Shown: positions 37,918-46,516 of the stretch, one piece after another
Layout of the letters: every line of letters begins with the position of its first letter
Position numbering within the stretch: position 1 is the stretch's first letter
Origin: Rhodococcus sp. 14-2470-1b
GTDB lineage: Bacteria > Actinomycetota > Actinomycetes > Mycobacteriales > Mycobacteriaceae
Direction: 5' to 3'
Assembly (NCBI RefSeq): GCF_002259415.1
Contig: NZ_NPFY01000016.1
Coordinates: 1 to 64,000, forward strand
DNA: 64,000 nucleotides
The notes under the pieces: model-generated
The model's input: only the letters and a program-made list of their open reading frames with translations
The model's database searches: none
Told to the model about the DNA's origin: nothing
Program-made: the position numbers and the translations under genes

Positions 37918-39222
37918 ATGAGCGTCGTCGACGAAAAAGCCGGTAGATCTCCGTGGGAACCGCAGGAGATGCCGCGGCCGAACCGAGCAGCACGGCCGGA
38001 TGCGGACCCGTTCTACGTCGCGCCCGACGGCTTCGAGGAGGCTGCGCCGGGTGATGTCCTGCGGTTCCGTGAGGTCCAGGTGGCGCTGTACGGGAAGATT
38101 CCGCAGCAGGTCGACGCGTGGCAACTGCTGTATCGGACGTCCGATCTCCACGGATCGCCGCAGGTCAGCGTCACCACCGTGTTGATGCAGCGCGGAGCGG
38201 TTGCCGAAACTCCGCGCCTGCTGTCGTATCAGTGCGCGATCGACGCGGTCTCGGCCACGTGCTTTCCGTCGTACGCGCTGCAGCGGGGCGCACGAGCGTG
38301 GGGCGCGGTGCCGCAGTTCGAGTTCGTCCTGGTGCTGCATGCGCTGCGCCGCGGCTGGGTCATCTCGATCCCGGACCACGAGGGCCCGGACGGGCACTGG
38401 GGCTCGCCCCGGGAGCCTGGCTTCTTCACCCTGGACGGGGTCAGAGCCTCGCTGCGGTTCGCACCCGCCGGTCTCACCGACGACACCAAGGTCGGTCTGT
38501 GGGGCTATTCGGGTGGAGGGCTCGCGACGTCCTGGGCCGCGGAGATGGCCCCCGAGTACGCACCGGAGATCGCGCTGGTCGGGGCGGCCCTCGGCTCACC
38601 CGTCGGCGATCCTGCATCGGCCTTCACCCGGCTGAACGCGACCCTGCACGCGGGTCTGCCCACGCTGGTGGTCGAGGGGCTGCGCAGAACATACCCGGAT
38701 CTCGACAGGGTGGTCAGGGCCCACGTCAACGCCGACGGGCTCGCTCTGCTCGAGTCGGTGGACGATCTGACCACCGTCGCTGCCGTGCGCAAACTCGCGA
38801 AGCACGATCTCGACCGGTACATCGACATCCCTCTCGCCGATCTGCTCGCCACACCGGAGATTCTCGAGGTGTTCGAGGCCATTCAGCCCGGTCGAACCGC
38901 TCCCACCGTCCCGATGCTCGTGGTGCAGGCCGTCCACGACCAGATCATCGCCGTCGACGACGTGGACGGACAGGTCGACCGCTACCTCGACAACGGGGTC
39001 CACGTCACGTACCTGCGAGACCGACTCAGCGAACACCTGTCCTTGCACCCCCTGTCCGCTCCGCTCACCCTCGACTGGCTACAGGACCGGTTCGACGGAC
39101 GCCCCGTGCCGCCGTCGGGCGTCACCACGGTCTGGTCGACGGCGTCGTCCTTCGGTGCCGTACGTGACCTTCTCGCGCTGGCGTGGTCGACGACGATGGC
39201 GGTCCTGGGCCGTCGGCTGTGA
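37918..39222 (+). CDS. Secretory lipase (LIP) family protein
   Basis: 434 residues from ATG 37918. It has the LIP-family pattern with nucleophile Ser198 in GYSGGG and YQCAIDAVSATCFPSYALQ in the N-terminal half; Asp and His follow (VQAVHDQIIAVDDVD; LSEHLSLHPLS). No signal peptide is visible, unlike many members, so its location is uncertain. It acts on esters or triacylglycerols by family analogy. Confidence 0.85.
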   Translation: MSVVDEKAGRSPWEPQEMPRPNRAARPDADPFYVAPDGFEEAAPGDVLRFREVQVALYGKIPQQVDAWQLLYRTSDLHGSPQVSVTTVLMQRGAVAETPRLLSYQCAIDAVSATCFPSYALQRGARAWGAVPQFEFVLVLHALRRGWVISIPDHEGPDGHWGSPREPGFFTLDGVRASLRFAPAGLTDDTKVGLWGYSGGGLATSWAAEMAPEYAPEIALVGAALGSPVGDPASAFTRLNATLHAGLPTLVVEGLRRTYPDLDRVVRAHVNADGLALLESVDDLTTVAAVRKLAKHDLDRYIDIPLADLLATPEILEVFEAIQPGRTAPTVPMLVVQAVHDQIIAVDDVDGQVDRYLDNGVHVTYLRDRLSEHLSLHPLSAPLTLDWLQDRFDGRPVPPSGVTTVWSTASSFGAVRDLLALAWSTTMAVLGRRL

Positions 39223-39258
39223 GTGGAAATGTGTCCTGGGGGACACATTTTCACTCAC
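39219..39258. repeat. 18-bp palindromic hairpin at the lipase/DUF1275 junction
   Basis: GTGAGTGGAAATGTGTCC (39219-39236) and GGACACATTTTCACTCAC (39241-39258) pair with one G-T wobble around TGGG. It overlaps the lipase stop codon and the possible GTG start of the DUF1275 gene, and would encode SGNVSWGTHFHS if translated. Confidence 0.65.
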
Positions 39259-39872
39259 CTGGGGTCTTGCTTCTGATGCTCTCGTTCGGTGCGGGTGCGA
39301 CGGATGCGTTCGCCTTCCTCGCACTCGGCGGCATCTTCACCGCGAACATGACGGGCAATCTGGTGCTCGTCGGACTGGTCGGCCGGGACGACTACCTCGC
39401 CAGCCTGGTCGGCGCCGCAATCGCCATCGCAGTGTTCTTCGTGGTGCTGCTCGCTGGGTTCCGGTACGCGCACCGCTCCGTGCGCGCACCTACGTTGCCG
39501 TTGCTGGCGACGGCCGCAGCCGTCCAGGTGCTCACTCTCGTGGGATGGTGGCTCGATGTGGGCGCCGTCGTCGCTCTGGTGGCCATGTCGGCCTCGGCGA
39601 TGGCATTGCAGACGGTGGTCGCGCGCTCGTCGCTCCCCGAAGGGGGATTGTCGTCGACGTTCGTCACGGGAACGCTGGTCAACATCGCCGACGACCTCGC
39701 CCGGGGCAGGACCGAGCATCTCGCACTCAGGCTCGGGGCGATCGCAGCCTTGATCGCGGGATCGTTTGCCGGTGCTCTGTCGATCTACGCCGCACCCCGA
39801 CTCGGTCCCCTCGTGGCCGCAGTAGTCGCCTGCATCGGCCTGGCACTGGCCACCTTCGGCGCTCGTCGCTGA
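39219..39872 (+). CDS. DUF1275 (YoaK-like) membrane protein
   Basis: 217 residues from GTG 39219, which overlaps the lipase stop (GTGA); a TTG at 39267 or ATG at 39276 may be used instead because a hairpin fills 39219-39258. The core is standard DUF1275: FGAGATDAFAFLALGGIFTANMTGNLVLVG, with six helices and FVTGTLVNIADDLARG. The family is thought to be a transporter, but its substrate is unknown. Confidence 0.85.
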   Translation: MSGNVSWGTHFHSPGVLLLMLSFGAGATDAFAFLALGGIFTANMTGNLVLVGLVGRDDYLASLVGAAIAIAVFFVVLLAGFRYAHRSVRAPTLPLLATAAAVQVLTLVGWWLDVGAVVALVAMSASAMALQTVVARSSLPEGGLSSTFVTGTLVNIADDLARGRTEHLALRLGAIAALIAGSFAGALSIYAAPRLGPLVAAVVACIGLALATFGARR

Positions 39873-40199
39873 CTTTTTCCTGGGTCGCTCCGGCGGTGTT
39901 GCGTCTTGCTGGTGGAAGCGACCGACCTGGAGTCGTCGGCTACGGCGCGCACACATGGCGCCTGCAGCCGTTCGCTCGTATACGCAAAGCTGCCGACGTG
40001 TGTCCTGGGTTGGCCTACGGGTCGAGGACTGACCGAGGCGGCGGCCATGTATCGGACGCACACTCTGATCGCCGCATCATGGGTCTTCAGCACATGGTGA
40101 CCCTTGCTCCCTACTCATACAGTGATACAGGACACACACCTGGTATGGGCTCGATCGAGGCGGTGTACTCCGCCTCGATCGACAATAAGGAGCGATTCA
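39873..40199. other. 327-bp upstream region of the hyuA operon
   Basis: No gene is seen here. The 3' half is the leader of hyuA, with a strong inverted repeat (40151-40182) and the ribosome-binding site AAGGAG (40187-40192). Confidence 0.5.
40151..40182 (+). promoter_or_regulatory. Perfect 13-bp inverted repeat in the hyuA leader
   Basis: TCGATCGAGGCGG (40151-40163) and CCGCCTCGATCGA (40170-40182) flank TGTACT. The repeat ends 17 nt before the hyuA ATG at 40200, next to the AAGGAG ribosome-binding site. It may be the operator for the cluster regulator or an attenuating hairpin. Confidence 0.6.
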
Positions 40200-42251
40200 A
40201 TGCCGATTCATGTCGGAATCGATGTGGGCGGAACGTTCACCGACGCAGTGGCGATCTCGGACGGCCGCACCGTACGAGGCAAAGCGTTCTCGACGAAGGA
40301 CGTCACAACAGGCATTCTCGGTGCTCTGACGGTCCTTCGATCGGAGTTGGGCCTCGGTGAAGCCGAGTTCTTCGCGGGAGTCACCCGTTTCGTGCTCGGA
40401 AACACCATCGTCACCAACGCCGTCGATGAGCACAAGTTCGCTCCCGTCGGCCTGCTCACCACCCGCGGATTCCGCGATACTCTACGCATCAGCAGGTCGG
40501 CGCGAGGGAGCTCACGTGACCCGCACGAGTTGGTACCGCGTGCAGATATTTTGCAGCGGAGCAATATTCGTGAGATTTCGGAGCGAATCGACTCGAGTGG
40601 CGTCATTCTCGCTCCCATCAAGGAAGACGACATCAGGGATGCCGTCGATGATCTGATCGAGGCTGGTGCCCAGGCGATTGCCGTCTGCTTCCTCTGGTCG
40701 TTCCGCAATCCCGCACACGAGCGTGCCGTTGCCGACTATCTCGACAAGTACCACCCCGAGATGCCGTATTCGACGTCCACGGACCTGACGCCTGTCTATC
40801 GAGAGTACGAGCGGATGATCACGACGACACTCGACGCCGCGGTCAAGCCGATCGTCAGCACCCACTTCGGGCACCTGGCCCACGACTTGGAAGAACGCGG
40901 CCTGACGTGCCGCGTACAGATCATGCAGGTGCACGGTGGGTTCCTCTCGGTGGAGGAGACGAGCAAGGCACCGATCGCGATGTTCAATTCCGGGCCCGTC
41001 GGGGGCGTCACCGGTGCTCGGTTGTTGGGTTCACAGCTCAATCGAACGAAGGTCCTGACCGCCGACATGGGTGGCACGAGTCTGGACGCGGCCGCAATCG
41101 TCGACGGCAACTTCCGCGTGTCGCCTCGTGCTCAGGTCGGCGAATGGCCCACTAGCCTGACGGCCGTGGATATCGAATCCATCGGTGCCGGCGGAGGTTC
41201 CATCGCGTGGGTCGACGAGCGTGGACTCCTGCGCGTGGGTCCGCACAGTGCAGGGTCGACTCCCGGTCCCGCGTGCTACGGGCGGGGCGGCACGCGCCCG
41301 ACGGTTACCGACGCGACACTGACCATGGGGCTGATCAACCCCGACTACTACCTCGGTGGCACCGTGGAGCTGGATTCGAGCAGCGCGGCAGACGCGATCG
41401 AGAACGAGGTCGGAAAACCACTCGGCTTGTCGGTCGACGATGCAGCGCAGGGAATCTATCGACTGACGGTTGCACAGATGGCCAACGCGCTACGCAAGAT
41501 CACTGTCAATCGTGGGCACGACCCACGAGAGTTCACTCTCGTTGCGTTCGGCGGTGCGTGTGGGCTCTTCGCTGCGGCCATAGGCGCGCAAGCGGGGGTG
41601 CGCGAGGTGGTGATCCCGAGGAACGCAGCGGTCTTCTCCGCGTACGGTTTGATGCACGCGGACAGCATCTATTCGATCGTGCAGACGAGCCCATGGAACT
41701 TCGGTCTTCCCGCGGCCGATCTCGAACGCACCTTCGCGGGTCTGGAGAACCGAGCGACGGCATGGTTCGACGCGGAGGGAATCCCCGAGGATCGGCGTGA
41801 ACTCGTCCGAGAAGCAGACATGAAGTTCGCGGGCCAGATATTCGAGGTCACCACACGTTTGTCCGACGAGGTCTTCACCGACGCCGACAAGGACAGTCTC
41901 CGAGCACGTTTCATCGCCGACTACGAGGCGGAGTTCGGATTGGGCACCGCGTGGACCGAAGCCGAGATCGTTCTGATCAACACTCGGGTGCGAGCAACGG
42001 GAATCAGCGACGTCCAGGAAGCGACCGTCACAGGAACCGGTACGACGCATTCCCAGAGCACCCGCGAGATCGTCGATCCGTCGACCGGTGCACGTGTCAC
42101 GGTCCCGATTCATCGCAATGCTTTCGCGGCAACCGAACCGCTGCAGGGCCCGTGTGTCCTCGAGGAGCCCGACACGACGATCTTCGTGCCCGCCGGTGCC
42201 ACTCTGCACAACCACATCGACCACCTGCTCGTCGAGCTAGCTTCGAACTGA
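40200..42251 (+). CDS. HyuA-type subunit of hydantoinase/oxoprolinase/acetone carboxylase family
   Basis: 683 residues from ATG 40200. The N-terminal Hydant_A_N domain begins GIDVGGTFTDAVAI; the hydantoinase A core contains a second phosphate motif TADMGGTSLDAAA and GAGGGSIAWVDERG. The C-terminal third is typical of HyuA/AcxA subunits. The family uses ATP either to hydrolyse cyclic amides or, in acetone/acetophenone carboxylases, to carboxylate ketones. The chemistry here is unresolved; the neighbouring HyuB carries an acetone-carboxylase-like zinc ribbon. Confidence 0.88.
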   Translation: MPIHVGIDVGGTFTDAVAISDGRTVRGKAFSTKDVTTGILGALTVLRSELGLGEAEFFAGVTRFVLGNTIVTNAVDEHKFAPVGLLTTRGFRDTLRISRSARGSSRDPHELVPRADILQRSNIREISERIDSSGVILAPIKEDDIRDAVDDLIEAGAQAIAVCFLWSFRNPAHERAVADYLDKYHPEMPYSTSTDLTPVYREYERMITTTLDAAVKPIVSTHFGHLAHDLEERGLTCRVQIMQVHGGFLSVEETSKAPIAMFNSGPVGGVTGARLLGSQLNRTKVLTADMGGTSLDAAAIVDGNFRVSPRAQVGEWPTSLTAVDIESIGAGGGSIAWVDERGLLRVGPHSAGSTPGPACYGRGGTRPTVTDATLTMGLINPDYYLGGTVELDSSSAADAIENEVGKPLGLSVDDAAQGIYRLTVAQMANALRKITVNRGHDPREFTLVAFGGACGLFAAAIGAQAGVREVVIPRNAAVFSAYGLMHADSIYSIVQTSPWNFGLPAADLERTFAGLENRATAWFDAEGIPEDRRELVREADMKFAGQIFEVTTRLSDEVFTDADKDSLRARFIADYEAEFGLGTAWTEAEIVLINTRVRATGISDVQEATVTGTGTTHSQSTREIVDPSTGARVTVPIHRNAFAATEPLQGPCVLEEPDTTIFVPAGATLHNHIDHLLVELASN

Positions 42252-42272
42252 CCGAAAAGAGGCGACATTTCC

Positions 42273-44441
42273 ATGACCACCACCGCGCACGACACCGCCC
42301 ACGATCCGGTCACACTCGAAGTAATTCGAATGCGCCTCGATTCCATCGTCGAGGAGATGGGTATAGCGATGATCCGCTCCAGCGGATCACCGGTCATCAC
42401 CGAGGCCGGTGACTTCAACACGGCCCTGTTCACGCCCGACGGACGCATCTACAGCTACTCCGACTACGTCCAGTTCCACATCGGCTCCGGTGGCGTTGCC
42501 GTCCGAAACCTCGTGGCGACGATCGGCGACGAGCAACTACAGCCGGGCGACGCCTTCATCTGCAACGATCCACACACCTCCGGTTCGAGCCACCCGCCTG
42601 ACACGACGGTGATCTCACCGATATTCCACGACGGGAAGCTGATCGCATGGGCGCAATCCCAGGCGCATCTCGTCGACGTCGGCGGCATGACGCCGGGTGG
42701 TTTCGCGCCGGCAGCACTCGATTGCTACAGCGAGGCCGTACGAATCCCGCCCGGTGTCAAAGTGTTCGAGGCGGGCGTTCCCGTCGAGTCCACGAAGCGG
42801 CTGTTGCTCAACAACGTTCGTGTACCTGTGCTCTACTGGAACGATGTTCGAAGCCTGGTTGCGAGCAACAACACCGGTATCACGCGATTGCTCGAGGCCG
42901 TGGAAGAGTTCGGTTACGAAGAATTCCATCGATACTCGGAGCTGAGTTTCGAGCTGGCCGAACACGTCGTACGTGAGCGCGTCGGCAAGCTGCCCGACGG
43001 CACGTGGGACGCGGACGAGTGGACGGAGCACAACGGGCACGAGAACGGTCTGTACCGAATCCACTGCACTCTGACGAAGGTCGGGCAGTCCATCACGTTC
43101 GATTTCAGCGAATCGAGCGATCAAACCGGTGGATTCGTCAACTGTTCCTACGGGGCTCTCCTCGGCAGTGTCGCGAGTGCGGTGGTGCCGATTCTCGCGT
43201 GGGACGTTCCGTTCAACGAGGGCGTCGTCGCAGCGATCGACGTGAAGACACGGAGGGGAAGTATCGTCGACCCGGTCCCGCCTGCCCCGATCAGCAACGG
43301 CCACTTGACCACCGGTGCCCGAGTCAGTCGCGTCGTGACGAAACTGCTCAACGAACTCTGCCGGGGGAGCGATGACCGCATACTGCGCGGGCGGACTCAA
43401 GGGGTATGGGCCGACTCGTGGACCGGCGGCATTTCCGCCGGTACCACCGACGACGGCGAGTACACCGTGCTCTTCAATATGGACGGCGGTGCGGTCGGTG
43501 CAGGGGCCCAACCCGATTCCGACGGTCTCGACTGCGCAGGGATGATGACGCAGGTCAACAACTTGCTGCCGGATGTCGAGATGAACGAGATGTTGTATCC
43601 GGTGCTCTATCTGTGGAAGCGGTTGTCGCTTCCCAGCGGTGGGCACGGGCGCACGCGCGGCGGACTCGGCGCGGAGTTCGCGTGGACGCTGCACGGAGCG
43701 CAATCCGTGGTGCAGACGGTGTTCGCCCCCACTGCACAGGTTCCAGCCGAGGGATTCGGCGGCGGATTCCCCGGGGGCGGGAGCGGTCATGAAATCTGGC
43801 GCGACAGCAACGTCAATGGGTTGCTAGGTGAAGGCCTGGTCCCGACGGAGGAGCTCGTCGAGGCTCGGGACCGGCAGCTTCTCGACATCAACCACACCGG
43901 ATTGACCGTCGATGCAGGGGATGTATTCGTCCAGTGGTGTGCAGGGGGAGGAGGGTACGGAGATCCGTTGTTGCGCGCCGCGACGTCGGTCGCGCAGGAT
44001 GTGCGTGACGCGTATATCACCGCTCTCGCAGCATGTTTCGTGTACGGAGTGGAGCTCGATGGCGCAGGTGACGTGGACGAGAGCGGTACTCGAACACGTC
44101 GTTCCGCGATGCGAGACGAGCGTCTGGGGCACACCCCGGCCCGAGCTGTCGTCCATTCCGACGCGTCGGTCTTCGTGTCCCCGAGCCGTCTGAGCGGATC
44201 GTGGATGTGTCCTGCCTGTGACGGTGACCTCGGCGCTACCGAGTCCTGGCAGGATGGCTGTGTGACCACTACAGCAGTCGCATCGGACGCTCTGCACACG
44301 ATGGGTGTACGCATCCGTCCACGCATCGACGAAGGACAGGTGTATCTCGACCAGAGCATCTGCGCGCACTGCGCAACGCAACTCGACGCTCGAATCCGAG
44401 TGGACGGCGTCACCACAGCAGTATCGGAGGCAGTGTCATGA
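42273..44441 (+). CDS. HyuB-type subunit with C-terminal zinc-ribbon (acetone carboxylase gamma-like) extension
   Basis: 722 residues. The HyuB core starts DPVTLEVIRMRLDSIVEEMGIAMIRSSGSPVI and contains NDPHTSGSSHPPDTT and a GGHGRTRGGLGAEFAW region. The last ~80 residues add two cysteine pairs, CPAC (646-649) and CAHC (697-700), resembling the separate zinc-binding gamma subunit of acetone carboxylase. It is thus a beta-plus-gamma fusion, which supports a ketone carboxylase over a hydantoinase. The CoA-transferase start overlaps its stop by 4 nt. Confidence 0.8.
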   Translation: MTTTAHDTAHDPVTLEVIRMRLDSIVEEMGIAMIRSSGSPVITEAGDFNTALFTPDGRIYSYSDYVQFHIGSGGVAVRNLVATIGDEQLQPGDAFICNDPHTSGSSHPPDTTVISPIFHDGKLIAWAQSQAHLVDVGGMTPGGFAPAALDCYSEAVRIPPGVKVFEAGVPVESTKRLLLNNVRVPVLYWNDVRSLVASNNTGITRLLEAVEEFGYEEFHRYSELSFELAEHVVRERVGKLPDGTWDADEWTEHNGHENGLYRIHCTLTKVGQSITFDFSESSDQTGGFVNCSYGALLGSVASAVVPILAWDVPFNEGVVAAIDVKTRRGSIVDPVPPAPISNGHLTTGARVSRVVTKLLNELCRGSDDRILRGRTQGVWADSWTGGISAGTTDDGEYTVLFNMDGGAVGAGAQPDSDGLDCAGMMTQVNNLLPDVEMNEMLYPVLYLWKRLSLPSGGHGRTRGGLGAEFAWTLHGAQSVVQTVFAPTAQVPAEGFGGGFPGGGSGHEIWRDSNVNGLLGEGLVPTEELVEARDRQLLDINHTGLTVDAGDVFVQWCAGGGGYGDPLLRAATSVAQDVRDAYITALAACFVYGVELDGAGDVDESGTRTRRSAMRDERLGHTPARAVVHSDASVFVSPSRLSGSWMCPACDGDLGATESWQDGCVTTTAVASDALHTMGVRIRPRIDEGQVYLDQSICAHCATQLDARIRVDGVTTAVSEAVS

Positions 44442-45667
44442 CCGTGCCCGAAGCAGTGCAGGGCGTGGGTTCGTTGGAAGGTGTCGTGGTACTCGACGTA
44501 TCGCGCGTCGTCGCCGGCCCCTACTGTTCGCAGATCCTCGCAGATCTCGGCGCGACCGTGATCAAGGTCGAGAATCCGCGCGATCCCGATTACACCCGGA
44601 CGTTCCCACCGTTCCTCGGCGGTGATCCCGACGGCTTCAGCGCCTTCTACGCGCAGTACAACCGCGGCAAGTTGGGAATAACGATCGACCTGGGCACGGA
44701 CGAGGGCAAACAGGTTCTGCGCGATCTCGTGGCCAAGGCTCACATCCTGGTCGAGAACTTCAGGCCAGGAACGATGGAGAAGCTGGGCGTCGGGTACGAC
44801 GTGCTCCGCGAGGTGAATCCGGCCCTCGTCTACACCGCCATCTCGGGCTACGGCCAGACGGGGCCGCTGAGTAGACGTCCCGCGTACGACAACACCGCGC
44901 AGGCAGCGGGAGGATTGTGGTCGATGAACGGGTACGCCGACCGGCCTGCGGTACGCGTCGGCACGATCATCGGCGACCTGTCGGCCACGATGTTCGGCGT
45001 CATCGGCACATTGGCTGCGTTGCGTCATGCCGAGCGGACGGGAACGGGGCAACTCGTCGACGTCGCCCAGACCGATTCGGTCGTGGCGATGACGGAGTCG
45101 GCGGTCGTCGATTACACCGTCGCAGGCAAGGTCGCAGGGCGACTGGGCAATCAGCACCCGTTCGTTCGTCCGTACGAATTGTTCCCGTGCAAGGACGGAT
45201 TCGTGTTCTTCGGTGGGTACACCGACAAATTCTGGCGCATCACCTGCGAGATGTTCGGACAGCCCGAGATCGCCGACGATCCGGAAATCGGTTCGATGAC
45301 ACAGCGATTCGACGACGAGGTGTACGAACGACGAGTCAAGCCGCTGATCATCGGTTGGTTCGCGAGCTACACCAAGGCCGAACTCGAAGAGATAGCGGGC
45401 GATCGCGTGCCGATGACAGCGGTGAAGTCGATGGACGAAGTGGTGGCGGACGAGCAAACTGTCGCACGCGAGATGATCGTCGACGTGGACTACGACGAGT
45501 TGGGTACTTTGCGGATGTTCGGTCAGCCCATCAAGCTCGGCGAGACACCTGCGACGCCTGCGCGGAAAGCCAACCTCGTCGGCGAGCACACCGAGTCGGT
45601 CCTGCAGGACTTCGCCGGCTACAGCGCATCCCACATCGAGAAGCTTCGTGAGCTGGGTGCCATCTGA
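44438..45667 (+). CDS. CaiB/BaiF family (class III) CoA transferase
   Basis: 409 residues. It begins VVVLDVSRVVAGPYCSQILADLGATVIKVENP, the family signature, and contains RPGTMEKLGVGYDVLR and SGYGQTGPLS. The catalytic Asp lies in GTIIGDLSATMFG. It moves CoA between acyl-CoA and free acid. In the same operon as HyuAB and an enoyl-CoA hydratase; its acid is probably produced by HyuAB or by the imported substrate. Confidence 0.92.
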   Translation: MTVPEAVQGVGSLEGVVVLDVSRVVAGPYCSQILADLGATVIKVENPRDPDYTRTFPPFLGGDPDGFSAFYAQYNRGKLGITIDLGTDEGKQVLRDLVAKAHILVENFRPGTMEKLGVGYDVLREVNPALVYTAISGYGQTGPLSRRPAYDNTAQAAGGLWSMNGYADRPAVRVGTIIGDLSATMFGVIGTLAALRHAERTGTGQLVDVAQTDSVVAMTESAVVDYTVAGKVAGRLGNQHPFVRPYELFPCKDGFVFFGGYTDKFWRITCEMFGQPEIADDPEIGSMTQRFDDEVYERRVKPLIIGWFASYTKAELEEIAGDRVPMTAVKSMDEVVADEQTVAREMIVDVDYDELGTLRMFGQPIKLGETPATPARKANLVGEHTESVLQDFAGYSASHIEKLRELGAI

Positions 45668-46437
45668 TGTCTGTCCGCTACGAAAAGACCGGCACGACAG
45701 CGCTAATCACCCTCGACCGTCCGGACAAGCTGAATTCGTTGACGCTGTCCATGTACGAGGAGCTCGGGCAGGGCTTCGACGAGGCCCGCGACGACGACTC
45801 GGTCGCAGCGGTGGTTCTCACGGGTTCAGGACGCGCATTCTGCGTCGGAGCAGATCTGACCGAATCGATCCCGGCCCTCGCGGAGGGACGGTTCGACATT
45901 TCCGAATGGGACTCTGCGCACCAGAAGCACTCTCGGCTGTTCAAGCCAGTGATATGCGCAGTAAACGGTCTTGCACTGGGCGGTGGTTTCGAGATCATGT
46001 TGTCCACCGATCTGCGCGTCGCGTCGGAGGACGCACGCTTCGGTCTTCCCGAGGCCGGGGTGGGCGTCGTACCAGCCGGAGGCACCCTCGCGCGACTGAC
46101 GAGACAGATTTCCTACGCCCACGCGATGGAACTACTGCTGCTCTCGGACCAGATCGACAGTGCAACGGCGTACCGGATGGGTCTGGTGAACGCCGTCGTC
46201 GAACCGGGACAGGTCGTCGAGACCGCCATGCGATGGGCCGATCGAGTCGCGGCGCTGTCCGGTGACGCTCTGGCGGTCACCAAGCGTGCGGTGGCTCAGC
46301 TGTCCGAGATGCCCCTCGAGGCCGCATTCCACGCTGAGGCACTGTTCGGGCAGCAGGCCTTCACCTCCGCTGACGCCAAGGTGGGTCTCGCGGCGTTCGC
46401 GAACCGGTCGACCCCGAAGTTTCCGAGCCGAGGATAG
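45667..46437 (+). CDS. Enoyl-CoA hydratase/isomerase family protein
   Basis: 256 residues, starting 1 nt from the transferase stop. It has the oxyanion segments TGSGRAFCVGADL and GGGFEIMLSTDLRVA. Both catalytic glutamate positions are kept (GGGFE and LPEAGVG), so hydratase activity is likely. With HMG-CoA lyase encoded nearby, a 3-methylglutaconyl-CoA hydratase role is a possibility, not established. Confidence 0.88.
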   Translation: MSVRYEKTGTTALITLDRPDKLNSLTLSMYEELGQGFDEARDDDSVAAVVLTGSGRAFCVGADLTESIPALAEGRFDISEWDSAHQKHSRLFKPVICAVNGLALGGGFEIMLSTDLRVASEDARFGLPEAGVGVVPAGGTLARLTRQISYAHAMELLLLSDQIDSATAYRMGLVNAVVEPGQVVETAMRWADRVAALSGDALAVTKRAVAQLSEMPLEAAFHAEALFGQQAFTSADAKVGLAAFANRSTPKFPSRG

Positions 46438-46450
46438 GTTCCCCTATCGC

Positions 46451-46497
46451 TCGGATGGTCCATTCATGTTGACTGACAACATGAATGGACCATTCGA
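46451..46497. terminator. Perfect palindrome between converging operons, bidirectional terminator
   Basis: ATGGTCCATTCATGTTG (46455-46471) and CAACATGAATGGACCAT (46477-46493) are 17-bp perfect arms around ACTGA; with flanks the stem reaches 21 bp with one mismatch. It is placed between the stops of the plus-strand hydratase (46437) and minus-strand lyase (46517). The palindrome lacks a T-tract. Confidence 0.7.
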
Positions 46498-46516
46498 GCC
46501 ATGATGCTATGGGAGA

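Noticed and set aside
43787..45634. Long minus-strand frame (615 codons) antisense to HyuB and CoA transferase
   Set aside because: It covers two genes with strong family signatures and ATGA coupling; low-complexity Arg/Asp/His-rich translation.
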